Part shown: positions 26,451 to 33,939 of the stretch, piece after piece
Layout: every line of letters starts with the position of its first letter
Numbering within the stretch: position 1 is the first letter of the stretch
Assembly: GCA_031383405.1 (NCBI GenBank)
Contig: JANMZO010000414.1
Span: 1 to 64,000 of the forward strand
Reading direction: 5' to 3'
DNA length: 64,000 bases
DNA from: JANMZO01 sp031383405
Lineage (GTDB): Bacteria > Actinomycetota > Acidimicrobiia > Acidimicrobiales > JANYDT01
The notes under the pieces: model-generated
Seen by the model: the letters and a program-made list of their open reading frames with translations, nothing else
Database searches by the model: none
Told to the model about the DNA's origin: nothing
Translations under genes and position numbers: made by a program

Positions 26451-27827
26451 TTAAGCGCGCGTATGACTAGCGCGGGCACGGTCTTCAAGTAACGCCCGGT
26501 ACTGTTCAACGCAGCCCTCCGCCGCGATCTTCCAGGTGAAGCCGTTGAGCACCCGGGCCCGCCCGGCTTCACCCAACTTCTGGCGCAGCGAAGGGTCGCG
26601 GAGCGCCCTGAGGATGGCGGCAGCCAACGCGTCGGGATCGTTGGGCGGAACGGTGAGTGCGGCATCACCGACGACCTCGGGGAGCGCGCCACCGGTCGTG
26701 GTGATGAGCGGGGTACCGCAGGCCATCGCTTCGATCGCCGGAATGGAGAAACCCTCATAAAGCGACGGTACGACGACCATCTCGGCTTCGTTGTACAACT
26801 CGACGATGCGATCGTCGGACACCCCCGACTCGAACGTCACCACGTCGTTCAGACCGAGGCGGTCGAGCAGTTCAGGCAGCACAGAGCCTTCGCGCTTCTT
26901 GCCCACGATGGTCACGTCGATCGGATGCTCGGCACGCACCTTGGCAAGGGCTTCGAGCAGCGGCCGAAGCCCCTTGAGGGGCACGTCGGCTGACGCAGTC
27001 GTCATGATCCGGTGCGGTTGGCGTTGGATGTGCGGAAGCGGCTTGAACCGTTCGTGATCGACCCCGACCGGCACGATGTGGAGCTGTTCGGGCCTGACGT
27101 GCATCTGGGCAACGATGTCGCGCTTCGACGACTCCGACACGGTGATGATCCGGGGGATCTGACGCGCCACCTTCACCTGCATCCCGAGGAAGCCGTACCA
27201 GCGCATCAGTGACCAGCGCCGCTTGAGGTACCCGACGGACCGCCTCGTTGGATACACGCGTGGCAGGTCTGCGATCTCCAGATCACGGTCGACGGTAATC
27301 GGGTGGTGGAGCGTGGCGACGACCGGAAGGCCGTCGTGCTGGATGCCTCTTATCCCGTAGCCAAAGCACTGGTTGTCATGCACGATGTCGAATTCGTGGG
27401 CATGTTCTTTCATGTAGCGGCGGACCCGTAGGGAGTAGGTCCAGGGCTCGGGGAAGCCACTTGTGCACATGTGGGCGAACTCGAAGAGGTCGGTCGCCAC
27501 ATCGGCGACGGATCCGGCCATCTTGACCCGTTCGACGATCTCCCGGCGACTCGGAATGTGCCACGGATCGTCGGCCCGGAACAGATCGAGGCTGGGGACC
27601 TTGACGAGCTTCACCCCGTCGTCGAGCACCGGGTACGGTTGCCCACTGAACACTTCGACGTAGTGACCGAGGTTTCGAAGCTCGCGTGCGACGTAGCGGG
27701 TATAGACGCCCTGGCCACCGGAGTGCGGATTGCCCCGGTACACGAGCCAGGCGATCCGCAAGGCTTCGGCGCTGGGATCGGAGGATGGGGCGGTCGACAA
27801 AGCCGACCGCGTTGACTGCTCTGACAT
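26451..27827 (-). CDS. glycosyltransferase family 4 protein
   Basis: A 458-residue GT-B fold glycosyltransferase. The N-terminal domain contains RIAWLVYRGNPHSGGQGVYTRYVARELRNLGH and the loop VATLHHPITVD. The C-terminal domain contains IITVSESSKRD, VPVGVDHERF and the nucleotide-sugar site VVVPSLYEGFSIPAIEAMACGTPLI (EX7E). This matches GT4 retaining enzymes. The ATG at 27827 gives a normal length; the frame stays open to 28112 but runs antisense through the VOC gene. It heads the glycosyltransferase-methyltransferase-six-hairpin operon. Confidence 0.92.
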   Translation of the reverse strand: MSEQSTRSALSTAPSSDPSAEALRIAWLVYRGNPHSGGQGVYTRYVARELRNLGHYVEVFSGQPYPVLDDGVKLVKVPSLDLFRADDPWHIPSRREIVERVKMAGSVADVATDLFEFAHMCTSGFPEPWTYSLRVRRYMKEHAHEFDIVHDNQCFGYGIRGIQHDGLPVVATLHHPITVDRDLEIADLPRVYPTRRSVGYLKRRWSLMRWYGFLGMQVKVARQIPRIITVSESSKRDIVAQMHVRPEQLHIVPVGVDHERFKPLPHIQRQPHRIMTTASADVPLKGLRPLLEALAKVRAEHPIDVTIVGKKREGSVLPELLDRLGLNDVVTFESGVSDDRIVELYNEAEMVVVPSLYEGFSIPAIEAMACGTPLITTTGGALPEVVGDAALTVPPNDPDALAAAILRALRDPSLRQKLGEAGRARVLNGFTWKIAAEGCVEQYRALLEDRARASHTRA

Positions 27828-27940
27828 AAGACCTGACAGATTACCCTTCGACCGACATACCCGAGCAAAGACTCGGAAATGCCGGAGTCGGCGGGTACAT
27901 TTACCGAGCCGGTTGACTCTCCGTTGTGGTGTCGGGGGTC

Positions 27941-28315
27941 TCAACGCAACGGGCGGGCGAAACTCAGCTCGTGGCCATCGCAGTCTCGGATGTGAAAGTA
28001 CCGTTCGCCCCACGCGGCATCGGTCGGCTGGGTGATCGGGGAGAACCCGGCATTGATGGCCCGGCCGTACATCGCGTCGACATCGTCGACAAAGAAGATC
28101 GCTCGCCCCCATCCACCTTCGACCGGCTCGGCATGTGCGTCGAGTTGAAGGTTGAGATAACTGTCGCCCGCTTCAAATGAGGTGAAGGGGGCATCGGATC
28201 CACCGAATACCAGAACAAAGCCCAAAGCCCCGTAGAACGCCACCGCGACCTGCATGTCGCGGGTAACGAGCGTGATGGCCCGGAGTGTGTTCAACGGTCC
28301 TACCGCTTTGTCCAC
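27941..28315 (-). CDS. VOC-family (glyoxalase-like) protein
   Basis: A 124-residue single-domain vicinal-oxygen-chelate protein with two beta-alpha-beta-beta-beta units. The sequence runs LRAITLVTRDMQVAVAFYGALGFVLVFGG, AGDSYLNLQ, GRAIFFVDDVDAMYGRAINAG and FHIRDCDGHELSFARPL. The final Glu in GHELSFA is a typical metal ligand. Members include glyoxalases, dioxygenases and resistance proteins; the activity here is unknown. Confidence 0.87.
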   Translation of the reverse strand: MDKAVGPLNTLRAITLVTRDMQVAVAFYGALGFVLVFGGSDAPFTSFEAGDSYLNLQLDAHAEPVEGGWGRAIFFVDDVDAMYGRAINAGFSPITQPTDAAWGERYFHIRDCDGHELSFARPLR

Positions 28316-28374
28316 GCGATCAGTTTTTCACAAAAGGGGGGTGGGTGACGGGTGGGCGGCGCCTTCGCCGGCCG

Positions 28375-28821
28375 TCAGTTCCTGCGCTGTGCAATAAAGA
28401 CCGGAATGACCCGGTCGGTCTTCTTCGCGTAGTCGGCGTACGGAGGAAACGCCGCAACCGACCTGTCCCACCACATGGCCCGCTCGTCTCCTTCGATCTG
28501 GCGCACGACGGCGTCGAAGGGCTCCGGGCCATCCTGGATCATGACGGCCCCGGGGTCGGCCAGGAGGTTGTAATACCAAACCGGGTTTTTCGGTGCACCG
28601 CCCATCGAGGCGACGAGCGCATACTCGCCGTTGTGCTCGACCTTCATCAGCGGGATCTTCCGGATGTCGCCGGACTTGGCGCCGCGGGTTATCACGATGA
28701 TCACCGGTAGTCCCGTGTCGCGGAGCGTATTGCCCTCCGTGCCCCCGGTTCGCTCGTAGAGTTCTACCTGATCGCGAACCCATTGGGCCGGACTGGGGAC
28801 GTAGTTGCCTTCAAGAGCCAT
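28375..28821 (-). CDS. F420/deazaflavin-dependent nitroreductase family protein (Ddn-like)
   Basis: A 148-residue split-beta-barrel protein of the mycobacterial Ddn family. Motifs are VIIVITRGAKSGDIRKIPLMKVEHNGEYALVASMGGAPKNPVWYYNLLADPGAVMIQDG and the C-terminal PFPPYADYAKKT-like FPPYADYAKKTDRVIPVFIAQR. Such enzymes use the deazaflavin F420 as hydride donor. The ATG at 28821 gives the normal family length; the open frame upstream runs antisense to the acyl-CoA dehydrogenase. The presence of this family supports an actinobacterium that makes F420. Confidence 0.9.
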   Translation of the reverse strand: MALEGNYVPSPAQWVRDQVELYERTGGTEGNTLRDTGLPVIIVITRGAKSGDIRKIPLMKVEHNGEYALVASMGGAPKNPVWYYNLLADPGAVMIQDGPEPFDAVVRQIEGDERAMWWDRSVAAFPPYADYAKKTDRVIPVFIAQRRN

Positions 28822-28887
28822 GGGTTCAATCGTATCCCCGGGCAGTGTCGACTGGCGCCGGTTCCACTTCTCCGCTTTGCTACTGAT

Positions 28888-30045
28888 ATGGACTTCACCG
28901 AAGACGAAGACATCACCGCAATCACCGATGCCGTAAAGGCGATCTGCACCGGATTCAACGACGAGTACTGGATGAAGTGCGACGCGGATCACCGGTTCCC
29001 GTGGGAGTTCTACAAGGTCATGGCCGACGCTGGCTGGGTCGGAATCGCCATCCCCGAAGAATACGGTGGAGGGGGCCGCGGCATTACCGAAGCGGCCCAG
29101 ATCCTCAGAACCGTCGCGGCAAGCGGTGCGGCGATGAACGGATGCACGGCCCTGCATCTCACGATCTTCGGGCTCAATCCGGTCGTGAAGTTCGGGAGCG
29201 AACGGCTGAAGCAGACCTTCCTCCCTCGGGCATGCTCGGGTGATCTGCATGTCGCCTTCGGCGTGACGGAGCCCGACGCCGGTACTGACACGTCGCGCAT
29301 CAGCACGCGGGCCGAACCCGATGGCAATGGTGGTTACAAGGTCTATGGTCGCAAGATCTGGACGTCGAAGGCGCTTGAGAGCGAAGTTGTGCTTCTGCTC
29401 GCGCGGACTGGACCCGGCCAGGGTCTGAAGGGACTCTCGCTGTTTCTCGCCGACCTCGACCGAAACTATGTAGACATACGACCGATCCCGAAGATGGGTC
29501 GCAACGCCGTGGCGTCGTGTGAGGTCTTCTACGACGGGCTTCCGGTTGAAGGGTGGCGCCGGATCGGCGAGGAGGGCGAAGGCTGGAAGTACCTCCTGCA
29601 CGGCCTCAACGCCGAGCGCGTCCTCATTGCCGCCGAGTCCATTGGCATCGGTGAGGTGTCACTACGAAAATCGGTTGCCTACGCGAAGGATCGCGAGGTG
29701 TTCGGCCGCCCCATCGGAGCGAACCAGGCCATCTCCCACCCGCTCGCGCTGGCCCACATCCAACTTCAGGCCGCCTGGCACATGACCCGCTATGCCGCGT
29801 GGCGCTTCGACAACGGTATGGACTGCGGCGAAGCGGCCAACAGCGCGAAGTATCTCGCGGCGGAAGCCGGGTTCTTCGCGGCCGACCGGGCCATCCAGAC
29901 CCACGGGGGTATGGGCTATGCGTCGGAGTACCACGTCGAGCGTTACTTCCGCGAAGCCCGGGTGATGCGCATCGCGCCGGTCAGCCAGGAGATGACCCTC
30001 AACTACGTCGCCCAGCAGATTCTCGGCCTCCCCCGCAGCTACTGA
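28888..30045 (+). CDS. acyl-CoA dehydrogenase
   Basis: A 385-residue FAD-dependent acyl-CoA dehydrogenase that introduces the alpha-beta double bond of acyl-CoA. Signature 1 is HVAFGVTEPDAGTDTS. Signature 2 is the FAD/C-terminal segment IQTHGGMGYASEYHVERYFREARVMRIAPVSQEM, with the putative catalytic Glu in SQE. The ATG at 28888 (MDFTEDEDITAI) is chosen. It is divergent from the Ddn-like gene. The last 71 bp of the gene, with the stop codon, recur at 31893-31963. Confidence 0.94.
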   Translation: MDFTEDEDITAITDAVKAICTGFNDEYWMKCDADHRFPWEFYKVMADAGWVGIAIPEEYGGGGRGITEAAQILRTVAASGAAMNGCTALHLTIFGLNPVVKFGSERLKQTFLPRACSGDLHVAFGVTEPDAGTDTSRISTRAEPDGNGGYKVYGRKIWTSKALESEVVLLLARTGPGQGLKGLSLFLADLDRNYVDIRPIPKMGRNAVASCEVFYDGLPVEGWRRIGEEGEGWKYLLHGLNAERVLIAAESIGIGEVSLRKSVAYAKDREVFGRPIGANQAISHPLALAHIQLQAAWHMTRYAAWRFDNGMDCGEAANSAKYLAAEAGFFAADRAIQTHGGMGYASEYHVERYFREARVMRIAPVSQEMTLNYVAQQILGLPRSY

Positions 30046-30046
30046 G
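29976..30046 (+). repeat. 71-bp direct repeat, copy 1 (3' end of acyl-CoA dehydrogenase)
   Basis: This segment starts GCCGGTCAGCCAGGAGATGA and ends with the stop codon of the acyl-CoA dehydrogenase gene. It is repeated at 31893-31963 with two mismatches (TAC/TGC and ATT/ATC codons). Confidence 0.97.
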
Positions 30047-30574
30047 CTGCGAGTGTGAATGGCTCCGATGTCACATTTCAACACGAGCGGCTGTCCTTTG
30101 GCCATCGGAGCCAAATCGGGTCGGGCTCTGCCTCAATTTCGTTTCGGGCCGCGACCTAGGGTTCTTGGCATCGTTGCGCGTGACCGGTCGATCGTCCCTA
30201 TGGGCCGGACCCGTGTCGACCAACTGTTTGAAAGTCTTGGCAAGCCGGGGGCCTGCTTCGTAGCCGTGTGGGGCGTCAGGAAGCAGCGCCTGCTTTACCC
30301 AACCGGAATGACGAGGACACTCATATCGACGTGCGCCATCCGGCCGTCAGAACACCGGAAACGTTGATGGTCGGAGCACTAGTGGTCCGTCGCTGATGGT
30401 CCGTCGCTGAAATACCGGAATGGTGTGGCGAGCCATTCGGCGTCGAGAGCAAAGGGCGCAGGACGAGGCGCTAGCAGTATCCTCGCGTGAGGACGAGGAC
30501 GCCGCTATCGGCGTCGAGGGCCGCCACAACACCCGGTCACTATTTTGGCGTATCACCACTAGAATAGACGTGCA
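30047..30574. other. 528-bp non-coding stretch after repeat copy 1
   Basis: It starts with an 11-bp inverted repeat (30060-30113, TGGCTCCGATG / CATCGGAGCCA), which probably terminates the dehydrogenase transcript. At about 30383-30410 a 14-bp unit TGGTCCGTCGCTGA occurs twice. No convincing gene is seen; the short frames present show no family features. Confidence 0.55.
30060..30113 (+). terminator. inverted repeat after acyl-CoA dehydrogenase
   Basis: Perfect 11-bp arms TGGCTCCGATG and CATCGGAGCCA are separated by 32 bases, starting 14 bp after the stop codon. Terminator function is inferred from the position. Confidence 0.5.
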
Positions 30575-31864
30575 ATGAGCAACGAGCTGAGTCGCCGGCA
30601 AGTGCTGGCCGGGGCGACGCTCGGTGTCACGAGCGGGAAACGCTCGACGCGCACCCGTCGCCCGAGATCGACGAAAGTGAACGCCAAGGTGCCGCCCCTC
30701 TCTCCGCGGAACCTCCTGATAGTGATCGATGGAGGCCCGGGTGGGCGCCTGCACGCAACGTTCGGACCGGGTTCCCCATCGATTGACGACGGCTCCCGCG
30801 GCGACTACTTCGTGTTCAACTTCCTGATCAAGTCGCTCATGGCGAAGCTGCCGAAGCAGTGGACCGTGACACGTGCGCATCGCGATGTCGATCCGCACGA
30901 CTGGGCCTCGCTCTCCGACGTCGACCGCCGTTTGTACGCGCCCAACATCGAGCGGTTCCGTTTCGATGCGATCGATTTGGCGACCTTTGATGCGATCTGG
31001 CTAATCGGGGTCGGAAGTGTCCCTGAAACGGTGTCTTTGGCGGAAACCGAGAGTCTGGCGATCGCGCAGTTCATGGACGCCGGCGGTGGCATCTTCGCGA
31101 CCGGTGATCACGGCGACATCGGACAGCCGATGTGCGGACGGATCCCACGGGTGCGCTCGATGCGAGCCTGGTTCACCAAGGATCCGCCCGACAACGAACC
31201 GAGGTCGCCCGATCCCGTCGCTGCCGAACGTAACGACACGACGCGCCCCGGTCCCGGCGAGGATGCCCTTTCGACGAACTTCCAGTTCTCGAATCAATCC
31301 GATGACAACCCCGCACCGATCACGTTCACTGCGGAGGGCAAGCGTCACGAACTCTTCGATCTCGGCCAGGGTCGCCGACTCGTCGCGTTTCCGGATCACA
31401 TGCACGAAGGGGAGGTGATCGACCCATTCGAGCCGCGCCACCACATGTCGCCCACATTGACCTATGCGGGTCAGGCGATCACCGAGTATCCCCTCGCTCG
31501 CGACGGCAGCCGCCCGGCGCCGGTGATCCTCGCTCTTGGCTCCGTTCTCGGCGGCCACTCGACAATTTCGACCGAGACCAGCCACGTGGGTTCCTCGCTG
31601 CCGACCCGACCAGGGAATCGACTGTTCGGAACCGTGTGTGCCTACGACGGGCGACCCCTCGGACTGGGGCGGGTTGTCGTGACATCAACGTTTCACCATC
31701 TCGCCGACATCAACCTCATCGGTGATCCGCTTGCGCTCACGCTGTCCGGTCAGCCGGACCTGGAGCGTCGCGCTGGGTTCACGGCGTCGCCAAAAGGTCG
31801 GCAACTGCTCGAAGACCTTGGGGTCTTCTGGGCAAACATCGCGCAGTGGATAGCCCGCCCGTGA
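30575..31864 (+). CDS. uncharacterised protein with Tat-like N-terminus and Rossmann-like domain
   Basis: A 429-residue protein. The N-terminus SRRQVLAGATLGVTSG resembles a twin-arginine export signal, but the hydrophobic part is short. The body has NLLIVIDGGPGG near the start, then TFDAIWLIGVGSVPE and IAQFMDAGGGIFATGDHGDIGQPMCGRIPRVRSMRAWF. These recall the ThuA/glutamine-amidotransferase-like fold (a GGG loop after a helix), without a clear catalytic triad. I do not recognise a characterised family. It is flanked by the two copies of the 71-bp repeat, so it may have arrived by rearrangement or insertion. Confidence 0.7.
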   Translation: MSNELSRRQVLAGATLGVTSGKRSTRTRRPRSTKVNAKVPPLSPRNLLIVIDGGPGGRLHATFGPGSPSIDDGSRGDYFVFNFLIKSLMAKLPKQWTVTRAHRDVDPHDWASLSDVDRRLYAPNIERFRFDAIDLATFDAIWLIGVGSVPETVSLAETESLAIAQFMDAGGGIFATGDHGDIGQPMCGRIPRVRSMRAWFTKDPPDNEPRSPDPVAAERNDTTRPGPGEDALSTNFQFSNQSDDNPAPITFTAEGKRHELFDLGQGRRLVAFPDHMHEGEVIDPFEPRHHMSPTLTYAGQAITEYPLARDGSRPAPVILALGSVLGGHSTISTETSHVGSSLPTRPGNRLFGTVCAYDGRPLGLGRVVVTSTFHHLADINLIGDPLALTLSGQPDLERRAGFTASPKGRQLLEDLGVFWANIAQWIARP

Positions 31865-31892
31865 CCGGACCGTGGTATCGCTCCCCTTCGGG

Positions 31893-31963
31893 GCCGGTCA
31901 GCCAGGAGATGACCCTCAACTGCGTCGCCCAGCAGATCCTCGGCCTCCCCCGCAGCTACTGAG
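31893..31963 (+). repeat. 71-bp direct repeat, copy 2
   Basis: A second copy of the 3' end of the acyl-CoA dehydrogenase gene, stop codon included, with two substitutions. No dehydrogenase sequence precedes it. It ends 2 bp before a 15-bp inverted repeat. Confidence 0.97.
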
Positions 31964-31965
31964 AT

Positions 31966-32014
31966 CGATTGTGCGGAATTTGCCTCTCCGGAAGCGTCTA
32001 ATTCCGCACAATCG
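31966..32014. terminator. 15-bp perfect inverted repeat after repeat copy 2
   Basis: The arms CGATTGTGCGGAATT and AATTCCGCACAATCG flank a 19-base loop. It could be a terminator carried with the dehydrogenase 3' end, or the end of a mobile sequence. It lies directly at the point where the PadR-like gene has lost its start. Confidence 0.6.
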
Positions 32015-32030
32015 TCGGTGCCGGTGCAAG

Positions 32031-32387
32031 TTCGAACTGTCGGAGCGAACCGGTGGCCGCTGGCGTCCGAGCCCGGGCAGTGTCTATCCAATGCTCGCCG
32101 CGCTGCAGGACGAGGGTTTGGTCACGTCGACCGAGACCGATGGCAAGCGGATCTTCCAACTCACCCCGGCCGGCGATGCCGAGGCGACCGAGCGGTTGGC
32201 GGCCGGCGGAAACCCTTGGGAAATGGGAAACGACGACGAGCATCACAAACTGCGGACCGCCGTGGTTCAGGTGATCGCCGCAGCAAAACAGGTTGGATTG
32301 AGTGGGAACCCCGAGCTCCTGCAAAAGGCCGAAGTCATCGTGACGGAAGCCCGCCGCAAGCTCTACCAGTTGCTCGCCGAGTCATGA
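32031..32387 (+). pseudogene. PadR-family regulator lacking its N-terminus
   Basis: The frame encodes FELSERTGGRWRPSPGSVY and PMLAALQDEGLVTSTET, the second half of the PadR winged helix, followed by a normal C-terminal dimerisation region (HHKLRTAVVQVIAAAKQVG, VTEARRKLYQLLAES). The family's first helices (usually a leucine-rich segment with HGYE) are missing. Upstream in the same frame lie the inverted repeat and the dehydrogenase tail, not PadR sequence. A chimeric product could start at a GTG at 31872, but it would have no complete DNA-binding domain. It ends 6 bp inside the convergent lnt gene. Confidence 0.8.
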
Positions 32388-33935
32388 CCGAACCTCGGGT
32401 CCGGGTCGCGGGGTTTCTCGCAACCCGGCCGAAGGCGAACCATCCCTGCGCCGCCGGCCTGAGCGGAGGTAGCCCATTCCAACGCTCAGCGCCGCTAGCA
32501 GTAGAGCGGGAAGGTCGTTGAACCGGGCATAGGGCGTCAGCCCGCTGCGACGCTGGATCGACTCGACCAGGGCCTCGCGACGTTCGAGAGTCGTTCGCTC
32601 GATTACGCGGCCCCGGTTGTTGATGAAGCCGGACCGACCGGTTGGCGCGGCCTGGGCCACCCACCGACCATTCTCCAGCGCGCGCAGCTGAGCAGCGGCG
32701 ATTTGCTGCGTTGGAACCTGCGACGACACGTACGACGACGCATTCGTCGGAATCAAAATCGCTTCACCTCCGGCGCGCACTCCCCCCCGGGCCCGGTCAT
32801 CGAAGAACCCCTCATAGGAGATCAGGATGGCGTACCGGCCCACCGGAGTGCGGATCATCCCCACGCTCGATCCCGACTTGCCATCGCGTGTGGGGAGTGC
32901 AGCGAGACCCCATGACTCGATCTGCCTCCGGAACGGGAAGTACTCACCGTAGGGAACGAGTCGGACCTTGGTGTAGCGGTCGCCCATGTCGCCGTTGGGC
33001 TCGATCACGATCGAACGGTTCCAGAAGAACTTTGGCCCACCGCTTTCAATGACGCCGGGGATCAGGGTGGCATGCGCTTTCCGGGCGACCGCCTGAAGGT
33101 CACCCAGTTCCCGCGAGCCGGCAAGGTTCACGACATGGACGATGTCTTCGGGCCAAAGGATCAAATCAACCTTTTGATCGATCAGCCCGGTCGCGTCGAG
33201 ATGGGCCCGGTATGCCCGGACCGTGCCCTGGTCGCTGGCCCGAATGCCGCGCCGCCCTCCGCCTTGCACGATGGCCACCTTGACTTGGCCGATCTGTTTC
33301 GTACCATCGGGCAGAACAGTGGACAAAGCAGTAAGTGCACATACTACCCCGAGAACGGCGGCAGCTTGTCTGACCTGTGACCGGATGAGCATAAGAAGTC
33401 CGACGGCTGCGAGTGAAGTAATTCCGATGAGGGCAAGCCGTCCGCCGAATGCCACTATGCGCGCATAGGGACTGGCGGCTTGTCCCAGATCGATTCCACC
33501 GAGGGGAAGCCCCCCGAAGGGCCAAAGACTGCGCAGAGCATCGGCAATCATGAGACCACCGGGTAGCGACCACGTGATCTGACTCGGTCGAACCAGTAAG
33601 AGTCCGATGATCGTGCAGCCGGTTTCGATCAACGCCACGATGAGCCCGCCGGGCAGGCTGAACTTCGTCATCCACCACAGGGAGATCCCGTAGAGCGTCA
33701 GACCGAACACAAAACCAATGGCCAAACGCCGGCGCCAACCGGCTCCGTCGCACGCCCAGCCAACGAGCGCAATGCCGACGATCGCGCATGGCCACCATCC
33801 AAAGGGCGGCACCGATGCGGTCGTCAGAAGACCGCCCAGGAGGGCCAGCAACAACGACTGGCGACGGCTCGGCTGTCGCCCGAGTCCCACGGTCGAATGT
33901 CCCACGGCCGAACGCCCCACCGCCGAACGCCCCAC
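32382..33935 (-). CDS. lnt: apolipoprotein N-acyltransferase with Ser in place of catalytic Cys
   Basis: A membrane enzyme of about 517 residues that adds the third acyl chain to lipoproteins. N-terminal helices (LLLALLGGLLTTASVPPFGWWP onward) lead to a periplasmic nitrilase-like domain. The Glu (LILWPEDIV) and Lys (YTKVRLVPYGEY) of the Glu-Lys-Cys triad are present. The nucleophile position reads AILISYEGFFDDRA, so Ser (codon TCC) replaces the Cys of the family's CYE motif. The start is uncertain: the N-terminus contains 15-bp repeats, each with a GTG; 33935 is the first GTG after the stop of the upstream gene. Confidence 0.87.
   Translation of the reverse strand: MGRSAVGRSAVGHSTVGLGRQPSRRQSLLLALLGGLLTTASVPPFGWWPCAIVGIALVGWACDGAGWRRRLAIGFVFGLTLYGISLWWMTKFSLPGGLIVALIETGCTIIGLLLVRPSQITWSLPGGLMIADALRSLWPFGGLPLGGIDLGQAASPYARIVAFGGRLALIGITSLAAVGLLMLIRSQVRQAAAVLGVVCALTALSTVLPDGTKQIGQVKVAIVQGGGRRGIRASDQGTVRAYRAHLDATGLIDQKVDLILWPEDIVHVVNLAGSRELGDLQAVARKAHATLIPGVIESGGPKFFWNRSIVIEPNGDMGDRYTKVRLVPYGEYFPFRRQIESWGLAALPTRDGKSGSSVGMIRTPVGRYAILISYEGFFDDRARGGVRAGGEAILIPTNASSYVSSQVPTQQIAAAQLRALENGRWVAQAAPTGRSGFINNRGRVIERTTLERREALVESIQRRSGLTPYARFNDLPALLLAALSVGMGYLRSGRRRRDGSPSAGLRETPRPGPEVRS
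33884..33935 (-). repeat. 15-bp tandem repeat at the start of lnt
   Basis: Three to four units of GTGGGGCGTTCGGCG-type sequence, each beginning with a possible GTG start, encode repeated VGRSA/VGHST at the N-terminus of Lnt. Confidence 0.8.
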
Positions 33936-33939
33936 GTCG

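Noticed and set aside
28822..29601. Long minus-strand frame extending the Ddn-like protein
   Set aside because: It is antisense to the acyl-CoA dehydrogenase; family length matches the ATG at 28821.
30059..30367. 102-residue plus-strand frame after the acyl-CoA dehydrogenase
   Set aside because: It includes the inverted repeat in its start, has no family-like pattern and an atypical composition.
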